64,000 nt of DNA from Pseudothauera hydrothermalis (lineage in GTDB: Bacteria; Pseudomonadota; Gammaproteobacteria; Burkholderiales; Rhodocyclaceae), in contig NZ_CP029331.1 of assembly GCF_003345255.1 (NCBI RefSeq), forward strand, positions 1,116,001 to 1,180,000, read 5' to 3'. The position numbers were made by a program, and so were the translations under genes. Below are positions 12,082 to 20,343 of this stretch, in pieces. The notes below the pieces were generated by a model, which was not told the origin of the DNA, searched no databases, and worked only from the letters and a program-made list of their open reading frames with translations. Numbering within the stretch: the stretch's first letter is position 1; each line of letters starts with the position of its first letter.

Positions 12082-12096
12082 ATAGGTATTGGCTAT
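12082..12096 (-). promoter_or_regulatory. OxyR-like dyad upstream of katG
   Basis: ATAG-N7-CTAT, with a T at the second spacer position, resembles one half of the OxyR consensus ATAGntnnnanCTAT. A further ATAG occurs 21 bases to the right (12103-12106). The site lies about 190 bp upstream of the katG start, far but possible for an activator site. It is a pattern match only. Confidence 0.35.
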
Positions 12097-12131
12097 TATG
12101 AAATAGGTCAAGCCGGCTGTTACGCTGATGG

Positions 12132-12725
12132 TCATGATTTAGCGGGGTCTGCGGCGGGCTGAAGAACCAGGATCACGGTGCCGATGCGGGCGTTCAGTCC
12201 ATGAATCGGTATTGCCATGCGCTCGCTGCCATCCTCGCCGGAGACAGTCTGGAAACTATCCGCTTGGAGCAGAGCGCTGGAAAAGCCGGCTGGCAGCGGT
12301 TTATCGACATAGGCACGGTCGCTTGCCACCAGCACCTTGCCGGTCGGGTCGACCAGCAGCGCCAAAGCCAGTCCGTGAGTGCGCACCAAGGCGCTGAAGT
12401 ATTGATCGATTTGATCCAGGTTGCCGCGGATCATCTCGGCCCGTACCGCCCAGGCCAGCGCGGTGCCAAACCACTGGCGGGTACGGTTGTCGGCGTGTTT
12501 CATCGCCTGCGCGGCGGCCGCTTGCAGGTCGTTTTGCTGTTCGATCAGTGCATGACGCTCGGCTTCCAGCCTGCGCTCGGCTTGGGCGACGGCAAAAGAT
12601 TGCCAGGCAAAGACAACCAGTAGCAGGACAAGCAAGACCAGACTGACCCACAGAGGTAGTTTGATTTCATGCAGCTTGTTCAGGCGGTGTTTGGGAATAG
12701 GCGAAAGTGTGGATTCGGTTTCCAT
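12132..12725 (-). CDS. Single-pass membrane protein with sensor-like domain, sia-linked
   Basis: A 197-residue protein with one strong membrane segment (about residues 24-44, LPLWVSLVLLVLLLVVFAW), then a coiled-coil-like stretch and a C-terminal region. The C-terminal string LLVDPTGKVLVASDRAYVD resembles the ligand-binding PDC/Cache fold of extracytoplasmic sensors. No kinase, GGDEF or HAMP module is attached, so it is probably an accessory sensor or is truncated relative to sensor proteins. It lies 104 bases downstream of siaD on the same strand; a TATACT box (12771-12776, minus strand) could give it its own promoter. The family is not recognised. Confidence 0.65.
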   Translation of the reverse strand: METESTLSPIPKHRLNKLHEIKLPLWVSLVLLVLLLVVFAWQSFAVAQAERRLEAERHALIEQQNDLQAAAAQAMKHADNRTRQWFGTALAWAVRAEMIRGNLDQIDQYFSALVRTHGLALALLVDPTGKVLVASDRAYVDKPLPAGFSSALLQADSFQTVSGEDGSERMAIPIHGLNARIGTVILVLQPAADPAKS

Positions 12726-12829
12726 GGGCGGGCTCCTGATGGTTTGGCCGGTATCATGTACGCCCGGCCGAGTATAGCGCCAGCCGCCGAACGGATCGTG
12801 TTTACGGCATGACAGGCCAATGCCGGTGC

Positions 12830-13633
12830 TCAGCCGATCACGATACAGTTGCGACCTTTGCGTTTGGCGCTGAGCAGTGCGTTATCGGCACGGCTGACCG
12901 TGCCCGAGGCACTTTCACCGGCCAACTGTTGAGCAAGCCCGATGCTTGCGGTCAGACGGATCGGGCCGTCCGGGCGCTCGATGCCGATTTCGCCGATTGC
13001 CTGGCGTACCCGTTCGGCGGTGTTCAGCGCCTTTTCCAGGCCGGTTTCGGGAAACAGCAAGAGGAATTCTTCGCCGCCCCAGCGCCCGACGATGTCGTAT
13101 TCGCGCACCGCACCGCGCAGCGCATCGGCAATGGCGCGCAGCGCCTCGTCCCCGGTCTCGTGGCCCCAGGTGTCATTGACCAGCTTGAAATGGTCGACAT
13201 CGAGTACCGCGGCGCACAGCGGTAGGTTTTTGCGTCGTGCGCGTACGGTTTCTTCCTTGAGGCGATCCATCAGGTAACGGCGGTTGCCCAAATCGGTCAG
13301 CGGATCCCTGAGCGAGGCTTCGCGCAGCGCTTCGGTCAGTTCGCGCAGGTTGCTTTGGTACAAATCGGAGATGCGCGTGAGCTTCTCCAGCCGCCGCACC
13401 TGGCGTTCGAAGCGGTCGGCCAGACTGTTCGACTGGCTGCGGCTCAGTCCGTGATAACCGTCGGAAATGCGTACCAGACGCTCGATACGGTCGTTTTGTT
13501 GGCGGTGTAGGGCGAGCAGTTGTTCCAGCGGTGCGCGCAGCGGGTTGTTTTGCTGCGCGGGATCGGCCAGCAGTGCCTCGATTTGGGCGAGCAGGGCTTG
13601 TTCGCTGCGCTCGACCGGCCACCGGGAAACCAT
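12830..13633 (-). CDS. siaD: Diguanylate cyclase SiaD
   Basis: A 267-residue soluble cyclase. An N-terminal helical region (about 1-95) precedes a GGDEF domain with active-site motif RWGGEEFLLLF and the upstream DVDHFKLVNDTWGHETGD. An RxxD inhibitory site is not obvious at the usual place. In Pseudomonas aeruginosa SiaD makes c-di-GMP when bound by dephosphorylated SiaC, promoting aggregation and biofilm. Gene order and a 4-base gap from siaC support the assignment. There is no membrane segment, matching SiaD. Confidence 0.9.
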   Translation of the reverse strand: MVSRWPVERSEQALLAQIEALLADPAQQNNPLRAPLEQLLALHRQQNDRIERLVRISDGYHGLSRSQSNSLADRFERQVRRLEKLTRISDLYQSNLRELTEALREASLRDPLTDLGNRRYLMDRLKEETVRARRKNLPLCAAVLDVDHFKLVNDTWGHETGDEALRAIADALRGAVREYDIVGRWGGEEFLLLFPETGLEKALNTAERVRQAIGEIGIERPDGPIRLTASIGLAQQLAGESASGTVSRADNALLSAKRKGRNCIVIG

Positions 13634-13637
13634 GGTT

Positions 13638-14018
13638 TTACGCCTGGGCGATGATGTTGAAGGGAAAACTGCAGTCTTCGCGGAACTCCTCGGCCAGCAT
13701 TTCCACCCGTTCGTTACGTGGATCGTACAGCCAGTCCACCGAAACTGCGCGGCCCCTGCCGTGCGCTTCTTCGAGCAGATCGAAGATATCCATCATGGCT
13801 TTGACCGAGCTGGTGTTCATGTACACCAGACGCAGTTCCAGGCGCAGCGGACGGTTGCCCTCGGCCAGGAAGGACTGGATCCATTCGATGGTGGCGGTGA
13901 AAAAGTCGAAGGAGTTTTCGGGATAGGAGTCGCCGGCAATGCTGAGCAAGCCGGCGTCCCAGTCTGCGGTAATGGCCGGGGTGGATTGTGTGGCAGGGAG
14001 GATGAAAGTCTGGCTCAT
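13638..14018 (-). CDS. siaC: SiaC phospho-switch protein (DUF1987)
   Basis: A 126-residue DUF1987 protein. Thr69 in MNTSS aligns by position with Thr68 of P. aeruginosa SiaC, the residue phosphorylated by SiaB and dephosphorylated by SiaA. Unphosphorylated SiaC binds and activates SiaD. The protein lies between siaB (25-base gap) and siaD (4-base gap). Family, size and context all agree. Confidence 0.92.
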   Translation of the reverse strand: MSQTFILPATQSTPAITADWDAGLLSIAGDSYPENSFDFFTATIEWIQSFLAEGNRPLRLELRLVYMNTSSVKAMMDIFDLLEEAHGRGRAVSVDWLYDPRNERVEMLAEEFREDCSFPFNIIAQA

Positions 14019-14043
14019 GGCGGGATTTTACCTACAAGGTCGT

Positions 14044-14586
14044 TCAAATGACCGCCTGGATGCTGAAAAAGGCTTTGCCATTTGGCAAAGGCGTCAGCCG
14101 GCCGACCAGGGGTTGTGAGGATTTTCTGGCAATGTCGATCAACCCCAGGCCAGCGCCGGAGCTGGCCCCTTCATCCCGCGGACGGCGCAGTTGTTCCTTA
14201 TAGGCGGCTTTGAGCGCAGGCTTGTCGAGTGCGGCCAGTTCGGCCACGCGTGCGGCGAGCGCCTTGCCGTCGGCCTCTTCGACCATATTGCCGGCTTGAA
14301 CCAAGTAAGCGCCGGCCGTGTCGCGGGCGACGATGATGGTGGCCGAGCTATCGGCTTCGCCATAGCCCTTTTTGATTGCGTAATGACGGATGTTCTGGGT
14401 CATTTCAATATAGATGCTGAACACATCCATCGCTGCCGAAGGTTGGGCGTTGTCGGCCTGTAAGTAGTTCTTCAAGGCGTTGCCGATCTCTTCGATCAGG
14501 CTGCGCGAGATCGGTCCGTTGAAGCACAGCAAAATGCGGTTGCGGGTGAAGAGCTCGCGCAGACCGAAGAAGTCGGTGTCGTTCAT
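14044..14586 (-). CDS. siaB: SiaB family protein kinase (DUF6272)
   Basis: A 180-residue GHKL-type kinase. An N-box-like EMTQNIRHYA (about 65-75) and a late glycine-rich GLGLIDIARKS segment mark the ATP-binding fold. In the characterised system SiaB phosphorylates SiaC and also restrains SiaD. It begins 18 bases after siaA. Confidence 0.9.
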   Translation of the reverse strand: MNDTDFFGLRELFTRNRILLCFNGPISRSLIEEIGNALKNYLQADNAQPSAAMDVFSIYIEMTQNIRHYAIKKGYGEADSSATIIVARDTAGAYLVQAGNMVEEADGKALAARVAELAALDKPALKAAYKEQLRRPRDEGASSGAGLGLIDIARKSSQPLVGRLTPLPNGKAFFSIQAVI

Positions 14587-14604
14587 GGCAGAAGGTCCGT
14601 AGGG

Positions 14605-16602
14605 TCAGTCGATGCGGAAAGAAAGGATGGTGACATCGTCGCGTTGCGCGTGGTTGCCGCGGTAGGCGTCCAGCGCACGGTCGAGGGCGTCGGCCTGTTC
14701 GGCCATCGGCAGGCTGGCGTGCTGGCGCAGCAGTTCGGCAAAGCGGCTGTTGCCAAAGCCGAAGCCGTGTTCACCGCCGGCCTGGTCGAGAAAACCGTCG
14801 GTGACTAAGTAATAGGTGGCTTCGGGCCGCAGATCGAGTTCGGCCTCGGTGTATTGGCCCACGCGCCGGTCGCACAGGGCGCGCCGGGCGCCGGGTTGCT
14901 CACCCACCTCTTTGCCGTCGCTCCAGAACAGCGAAATTTTGGCGCCGGCAAAGCGCAGGCGGCGGGCCGCACGGTCGACGCTGACCAGGCCGACGTCCAT
15001 GTTGGTGGCCATTGCGCGCGGCAGCGTCGACTGGTCGAGCATGCCGCGCAGGGTGGTGTCGGCGTGGGTGAGCAAAGTGGCCGGCGCGTCGATGCCGTGG
15101 CGGTTCATCGCATCGTCCAGCGCAGCGCGCGCTAGCATGGTCATCAGTGCGCCCGGCACGCCGTGGCCGGCACAATCGACCACGCCGACCAGGTATCGAT
15201 CACCCTCGGCGCGAAACAGGTAAAAATCGCCGCCCACCACATCGCGCGGGCGCCACAACACAAAGTGGTGTTCGCCCAGCAGGCTGGCCAGTTGGGCGTC
15301 AGGCAGCAGGGCGCGCTGAATCAGGCTGGCGTATTGGATGGAGTCGCCGATTTTTTTCTGCGCCTCGGCCATCGCCGCATTGCTTTCGCTCAGTGCCTGA
15401 GTGCGCGAGCGCACTTTTTCTTCCAATTCCTCGGTGTGAGACTTGATTTGTCGGGCCATGCGGTCGAAAGCGCGGTTCAGGTCGCCGAGCTCGTCTCGCC
15501 CCGGCGGCGGCAGTTTGACATCGTAGCGCCCTTCGGCCAGCGCGGTGGCGGACTGGTGCAGGCCGCGCAGCGGGCGCAGCAGCAGACGGTCGACCGCAAA
15601 AGCGAACGCGCCCAATAAAAGCAGCAGCACCAGCCCCAGCGCCGCTAGTGCGGCTTTGAGCCAGCCGCTTTCGATGATCTGCGCAGTGTTGAGGTCTATT
15701 GCGGTGACCACATGCCAGCGTAAGGGGGCAAGATAGGTTAGGGCCAGCAGCTGCTTGCGGCCATCGAGGGTGGCGTCGAGCAGTTGTACCGAGCCAGTTT
15801 CGGCCACGGCTTGGGCCATGGCCGCGGCCAGTGCGTCGCGCTCGGCCGGGCTGCCGAGCAGCGCCCCCAGGGTGAATGCCTGGTCTGCCGTTTGCGTAGC
15901 GCCGGAGCCAAAGGCGATACGCTGACTGTCCGGGTGGGCTTGCAGCGCACCGGATGTGTCAACGATCATCGGCGTCACACCGGCATCCGAAGTGTGAATG
16001 AAAGACTGTATGAAGGTGGATAAATCCACGCCGGTGCTGGCAATCCCCAGGCGCTTGTCCGCGTCTTCGATGACCACATTCACCCACACCATGATTTTTT
16101 TGAGCCAGCGGTCGGGGTTGGGGTTGAGGTTTTCGGTAGCCGGTGCCTTCATCGAGGCAAAGAACCACGCATCTTCCGGTTTGGCAGGGTCGAGCTGGTA
16201 GCGTGGCGCTTCGCTGTATGGGGTGGATTCGTCGTTGTAGTAATAGCTTCGGCTGTTCAAGGAAGCCAGCGTGAAACTGCGACCGAGAAAATCTTTGCGA
16301 AAGCCTTCGGCTTCCTGAAAGGCGCGCGACTTGAGCGCGTCGTTACCTTCATTGCGCAGCCATTCGCGAACCGCGATCGAACCGGCCAGCCGCCGGGTCA
16401 GGGCCAGTTCGCGTGCCACCGGCCCCAGGATGCGTTCGGCGTGTAGTTCGGTGAAGTTGCGCGCATAAGCCGCGCCGAAGTGTTCGCGGATACCTTCGAC
16501 CATCTGCCAGCCGATCAGTCCGGCCGGCAGCAGCGCCACCAAACAGGCGATCAACAGTGCCAGGGTGGATTTGGCACGGATGCCGTGTCCCCAGTCTGCC
16601 AT
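14605..16602 (-). CDS. siaA: SiaA membrane sensor phosphatase (dCache-HAMP-PP2C)
   Basis: A 665-residue membrane phosphatase, close to the 663 residues of P. aeruginosa SiaA. An N-terminal membrane anchor (about 12-32) is followed by a large periplasmic Cache-like domain, a second membrane segment (about 315-340), a HAMP linker and a PP2C/SpoIIE-type domain. Metal-binding motifs are DVVGGDFYLF, VDCAGHGVPGAL and the terminal DDVTILSF. It dephosphorylates SiaC in response to an external cue. The frame is open far upstream, but ATG at 16602 (MADWGHGIRAKS) has a GGAGCG ribosome site and gives the family length. Confidence 0.93.
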   Translation of the reverse strand: MADWGHGIRAKSTLALLIACLVALLPAGLIGWQMVEGIREHFGAAYARNFTELHAERILGPVARELALTRRLAGSIAVREWLRNEGNDALKSRAFQEAEGFRKDFLGRSFTLASLNSRSYYYNDESTPYSEAPRYQLDPAKPEDAWFFASMKAPATENLNPNPDRWLKKIMVWVNVVIEDADKRLGIASTGVDLSTFIQSFIHTSDAGVTPMIVDTSGALQAHPDSQRIAFGSGATQTADQAFTLGALLGSPAERDALAAAMAQAVAETGSVQLLDATLDGRKQLLALTYLAPLRWHVVTAIDLNTAQIIESGWLKAALAALGLVLLLLLGAFAFAVDRLLLRPLRGLHQSATALAEGRYDVKLPPPGRDELGDLNRAFDRMARQIKSHTEELEEKVRSRTQALSESNAAMAEAQKKIGDSIQYASLIQRALLPDAQLASLLGEHHFVLWRPRDVVGGDFYLFRAEGDRYLVGVVDCAGHGVPGALMTMLARAALDDAMNRHGIDAPATLLTHADTTLRGMLDQSTLPRAMATNMDVGLVSVDRAARRLRFAGAKISLFWSDGKEVGEQPGARRALCDRRVGQYTEAELDLRPEATYYLVTDGFLDQAGGEHGFGFGNSRFAELLRQHASLPMAEQADALDRALDAYRGNHAQRDDVTILSFRID

Positions 16603-16802
16603 GTCGGTCACGCTCCTTCGCCAAAGTCGGTCTGCGGTGGAGGATAGCGGTATTTCGATACCGCGGCCAATGGCAAAAATGGCCGGATGCGCTCGGCCGA
16701 TCGGGCCGCTCCCGTGGAGGGCGGCGGAAGGTTGGGATGTGGATCGGGCGAGTCGGGCCATGCGAGTGGGTAGCAAACGGATTTTTCGCCCCTTGTGGCC
16801 GC

Positions 16803-16808
16803 TATAAT
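16803..16808 (+). promoter_or_regulatory. Consensus -10 box before psd
   Basis: TATAAT, 32 bases upstream of the proposed GTG start of psd. No good -35 hexamer lies at 16-18 bp. Transcription would begin near 16815, which argues against the earlier in-frame GTG at 16795. Confidence 0.4.
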
Positions 16809-16839
16809 CGCCGGCCTGCCAATTGTCTGGACAGCCAAG

Positions 16840-17697
16840 GTGCCCGAACGTCTTACCGTTTTGTTGCAGTATTTCCTTCCCAAGCAGGTCCTGACCGTGT
16901 TCGCGGGGCGGCTTGCCGGCTGGCGGGGCGGGGCGCTGACCACCCGGGCGATTGCGTGGTTTGTGCGCCGCTACCAGGTGGATATGACTGAGGCGGCTGT
17001 TCCCGATATTGCCGCTTACCGCAGCTTCAACGAGTTTTTTACCCGTCCGCTGCGCGAAGGCGCCCGCCCGCTGGCGGTGGCCGATTTCGTCTGTCCGGTC
17101 GATGGAGCGATCAGCCAGTTCGGCGCGATCGAGCGCGATCAAATATTCCAGGCCAAAGGGCACCACTACACCACGACCGCGCTGCTGGGCGGTGACGCGG
17201 AGTTGGCCGCACGTTTCAAAGACGGCAGCTTCGCCACCCTGTATCTGAGCCCACGCGACTATCACCGCATCCACATGCCATGTGCCGGGCGCCTGAGGCG
17301 CATGATCCACGTGCCAGGCGCGCTGTTTTCGGTCAATCCGGCCACCGCGCGCGCAGTGCCGGGGTTGTTTGCGCGCAATGAGCGGGTGGTGTGCGTATTC
17401 GAGTCCGACTTCGGCCCCTTTGTGCTGGTGCTGGTCGGTGCCACCATCGTGGGCAGCATGGCCACGGTATGGCACGGGGTGGTCAACCCGCCGCGTTCTG
17501 GCTGCCTGCGCGAGTGGCGATACGACGATTCCCCGGTCGATCTCGGCAAGGGCGCCGAAATGGGCCGCTTTTTGCTCGGCTCCACCGTGGTGGTGCTGTT
17601 CCCGCCGGGCACGATTGAATTCGATGCCCGCTGGCGTCCGGTCGCGCCGGTGCGCATGGGTGAGGCGATGGGCAGCCTGTCGGCGCGGCGCGCTTGA
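16840..17697 (+). CDS. psd: Phosphatidylserine decarboxylase proenzyme
   Basis: A 285-residue inner-membrane enzyme converting phosphatidylserine to phosphatidylethanolamine. The self-cleavage site FLLGSTVVVLF contains the LGST motif whose Ser becomes the pyruvoyl group. Other conserved blocks are YRSFNEFFTRPLR, SPRDYHRIHMP and VGATIVGS. Two in-frame GTG codons are possible. The one at 16840 aligns with the E. coli Psd N-terminus (PERLTVLLQYFLPK against NSFKLSLQYILPK) and lies downstream of a TATAAT box. The gene is divergent from siaA. Confidence 0.93.
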   Translation: MPERLTVLLQYFLPKQVLTVFAGRLAGWRGGALTTRAIAWFVRRYQVDMTEAAVPDIAAYRSFNEFFTRPLREGARPLAVADFVCPVDGAISQFGAIERDQIFQAKGHHYTTTALLGGDAELAARFKDGSFATLYLSPRDYHRIHMPCAGRLRRMIHVPGALFSVNPATARAVPGLFARNERVVCVFESDFGPFVLVLVGATIVGSMATVWHGVVNPPRSGCLREWRYDDSPVDLGKGAEMGRFLLGSTVVVLFPPGTIEFDARWRPVAPVRMGEAMGSLSARRA

Positions 17698-17857
17698 TCC
17701 GTTTCCGGGCGTCGCCAGTCGGGTGGGGGCCGAAGGGCTATCGCGTTTCCACGCCGACGCTCGATGGTTGATACCGGGCAGATCTTGGGCAGCGTTGCCT
17801 GGTTGCGCGCGGGTCGCTGTCAGCCCAATTCCTGCGCACGACCGGTTACGGTCGGGG

Positions 17858-18709
17858 ATGGATGAGAAACGCGTAGCGCCCATGTTGGCCCGAAAGCTCA
17901 GCTCTGCCACCTTGTCGGCTTTGGCCCGGCACCTCGATGGCTTGGTACGAAGGGTGCCGGCCGGCTATATCCCTTTGTTTGCCGAAAACCAGGCGATTGG
18001 CGCCCTGTCGCCGGATTTTGCTCGCCGGGTGCGTGAGGTGGGGTTTCCTTTTCTTGCCGACGGCGACAGCTTGCAGCTTGATCCGGCATTGACCGGCGGT
18101 GCGCTGGAATCGGCGTGGATGGCGCAGGTCACGGCCTTGCGTAAAGAAGGATGGTTTCGCGCTTGGCGGGAGGAATATTTCGATGTCCGCTTGGGCGCGG
18201 CAGACGACTCGGCGGCCGTGCTGTGCCGGCTGGAGCGTGGCGCCTTCCGGCGCTTTGGGTTGCGTAGCCGGGCGGTGCATCTGAATGCGGTGACGCCGGA
18301 TGGTCGCATGTGGATCGCCCGGCGTGCGGCCGGCAAGGCGATAGACCCCGGCCTATTGGATAACCTGGTCGGCGGCGGGCTGGCCAGTGGTGAAACACCG
18401 CGCGCTGCGCTGTTACGCGAATGTGCCGAAGAGGCCGGGATCGCTCCCGATCTAGCGGGACGTGCGCGCCCGATGGGCACGCTCTTTGCGCGCCGGGAGG
18501 AAGACGAGGGCATCCACAACGAATGGCTGCATGTTTGGCAGCTTGAACTGCCGGTCGATTTTGCGCCGCGCAATACCGACGGTGAGGTCGACGGCTTCAT
18601 GCTGTTGGATCGCGCGGAGCTGGCCGCGCGGATTTTGGCCGACGAATTCACCACGGATGCGGCTGCGGTGGCGGCGACTTGGCTGCTGGGTCGTTTTCCG
18701 CAGCGCTGA
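17858..18709 (+). CDS. NUDIX hydrolase with DUF4743 N-terminal domain
   Basis: A 283-residue protein. The N-terminal part (about 1-140) resembles DUF4743, found in plant and fungal thiamine-pyrophosphokinase-associated NUDIX proteins. The C-terminal part carries the NUDIX box GGLASGETPRAALLRECAEE followed by AGI, with the glycine, glutamate and REXXEE residues in register. The likely role is clean-up of damaged thiamine diphosphate or other nucleoside diphosphate derivatives. The frame is open to 17369 through psd, but ATG 17858 (MDEKRVAPML) is the sensible start; 17882 is an alternative. Confidence 0.82.
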   Translation: MDEKRVAPMLARKLSSATLSALARHLDGLVRRVPAGYIPLFAENQAIGALSPDFARRVREVGFPFLADGDSLQLDPALTGGALESAWMAQVTALRKEGWFRAWREEYFDVRLGAADDSAAVLCRLERGAFRRFGLRSRAVHLNAVTPDGRMWIARRAAGKAIDPGLLDNLVGGGLASGETPRAALLRECAEEAGIAPDLAGRARPMGTLFARREEDEGIHNEWLHVWQLELPVDFAPRNTDGEVDGFMLLDRAELAARILADEFTTDAAAVAATWLLGRFPQR

Positions 18710-18721
18710 CGCCAACGGCGA

Positions 18722-19156
18722 TCAAAGCCGTTGGCGCACCCAGCGCACGATGTCTGCAGCGCCCATGGCCCCAGACTGACGGGCGATTTCCCGCCCGCCA
18801 GCGAACAACACCAGGGTGGGAATGCTACGGATGCCCAATTGCGCGCCAAGCTGCGGTTCGTCCTCGGTATTGACTTTGGCCAGCCGTACCTGCGGTTCGA
18901 GCTGGCTTGCCGCCTGGGCAAACTGCGGCGCCATCATCCGACAGGGGCCGCACCAGGGCGCCCAGAAATCGACCAAAAGCGGGATGTCGTTACGGGTTTG
19001 ATGACGGGCCAGCGCGGCGGCGTCCAACTCCACCGGCTGGCCGGTAAAGAGCGGGCGATGACATTGCCCGCATTGGGGGGCTTGAGCCAGCCGTGCGACG
19101 GGCACGCGATTGACCGCTTGGCAGTGCGGACAGACGAGATGGAGGGTGTCGCTCAT
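18722..19156 (-). CDS. trxC: Thioredoxin 2 (TrxC)
   Basis: A 144-residue cytoplasmic thiol-disulfide reductase. Its N-terminal zinc ribbon has Cys9, Cys12, Cys29 and Cys32 (CPHC and CGQC), and the redox centre is WCGPC at Cys69 and Cys72. The cis-proline motif SIPTLVLF follows. The zinc ribbon separates TrxC from TrxA. It converges with the NUDIX gene across 12 bases. Confidence 0.95.
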   Translation of the reverse strand: MSDTLHLVCPHCQAVNRVPVARLAQAPQCGQCHRPLFTGQPVELDAAALARHQTRNDIPLLVDFWAPWCGPCRMMAPQFAQAASQLEPQVRLAKVNTEDEPQLGAQLGIRSIPTLVLFAGGREIARQSGAMGAADIVRWVRQRL

Positions 19157-19343
19157 GGTGTGTTCCGTCTCCTAGGTAGCGCAGCCGGACGTGCGCCTTC
19201 AGGCGGCATATCGGGTTGGTGCGGTGCATTTCAAGTCCATGGCTATGCACGGTGACTTTCGGGGCTGCTGTGTCGTTCGGCGCAATGCTGAGATAATCCA
19301 ACCCTTGGATGATTTCTTGCTCAGTTGCTCGGACGGCGCCCGC

Positions 19344-20330
19344 ATGAACCGCTCACGTCTCAAAAGAATTTCGATTTTTGCCTTGTTGGCCTTGTGCGCC
19401 GCAATCGGAGGGTTTTATCTCTATCCACAGCGCCAAAGTGCACTGCCGCCAGGCATTGCCGCGGGCAACGGCCGGCTGGAGGCGACCGAGGTCGACGTGG
19501 CGACCAAGATTGCCGGGCGGCTGGCCGAACTTGCCCCGCGCGAGGGCGACTGGGTCGAGGCCGGCGCCGTCGTGGGCCGGCTCGATGCCGACGATCTGCG
19601 TGCCCAGTTGCGGGCGGCCGAAGCGCAGGCGGTCCAGGCGCAGAAGGCCGCCGAGGGTGCGCGCGCGGATGTGCGCAAGCTGCGTTCGGATGTTTCCTTG
19701 GCCGAAAAAACCCTGAAGCGTTCCGAGGAGCTCATCGGCAAGGGTTTTGTCAGCCGCAACAAGCTCGATACCGATCAAAGCGGCATGGAACGTGCCGTGG
19801 CCGGCATGGCGCAGGCCCAGAGCCGTGTGGCCGAAGCCGATGCGGCGGTGGCGGCAGCGCTGGCCAAGGTGGATAGCCTCAAGGCAACGCTGAACGATAC
19901 CCTGCTCAAAGCGCCGATCGCCGGCCGTGTGCTCTATCGCCTGGCCGAGCCGGGCGAGGTGCTGGCGGCGGGCGGCAAGGTGCTCACACTGGTCGATCTG
20001 TCCGACATGTACATGACCGTCTACCTGCCGACCGAGAAGGCCGGGCAGGTGGCGATCCAGAGTGAAGCGCGCATCGTGCTCGATGCACTGCCCGGGCAGG
20101 CGATTCCGGCAAAAGTCGGCTTTGTTGCGGCCAAGGCGCAATTTACGCCACGCGAAGTCGAAACCCGCACCGAGCGCGAAAAGCTGATGTTCCGTCTGAA
20201 AGTGCAGGCCGATCCGGCCTGGCTGGCGGCGCATCGCGATCTGGCCAAGGGCGGCATGCCGGGCGTGGCTTACGTCAAGCTCGACGCCAACGCCGTCTGG
20301 CCGGCCAATTTGCAGATCGAAGAAAAGTAA
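19344..20330 (+). CDS. HlyD-family periplasmic adaptor (YhiI-like)
   Basis: A 328-residue membrane fusion protein: a cytoplasmic Arg/Lys tail, one membrane anchor (about 10-27), a lipoyl-like half (AGNGRLEATEVDVATKIAGR), an alpha-hairpin rich in Ala/Glu/Lys (about 85-200) and a second half with APIAGRVLYRLAEPGEV. It bridges the inner-membrane ABC transporter to the outer membrane. The order adaptor, double-ATPase fusion, permease equals E. coli yhiI-rbbA-yhhJ. ATG 19344 places the anchor at the N-terminus. Confidence 0.88.
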   Translation: MNRSRLKRISIFALLALCAAIGGFYLYPQRQSALPPGIAAGNGRLEATEVDVATKIAGRLAELAPREGDWVEAGAVVGRLDADDLRAQLRAAEAQAVQAQKAAEGARADVRKLRSDVSLAEKTLKRSEELIGKGFVSRNKLDTDQSGMERAVAGMAQAQSRVAEADAAVAAALAKVDSLKATLNDTLLKAPIAGRVLYRLAEPGEVLAAGGKVLTLVDLSDMYMTVYLPTEKAGQVAIQSEARIVLDALPGQAIPAKVGFVAAKAQFTPREVETRTEREKLMFRLKVQADPAWLAAHRDLAKGGMPGVAYVKLDANAVWPANLQIEEK

Positions 20331-20343
20331 CCGCTAACCGGTC

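Noticed and set aside
16603-17910. Upstream extension of the siaA frame across psd
   Set aside because: It overlaps psd antisense; SiaA has its family start and length from 16602.
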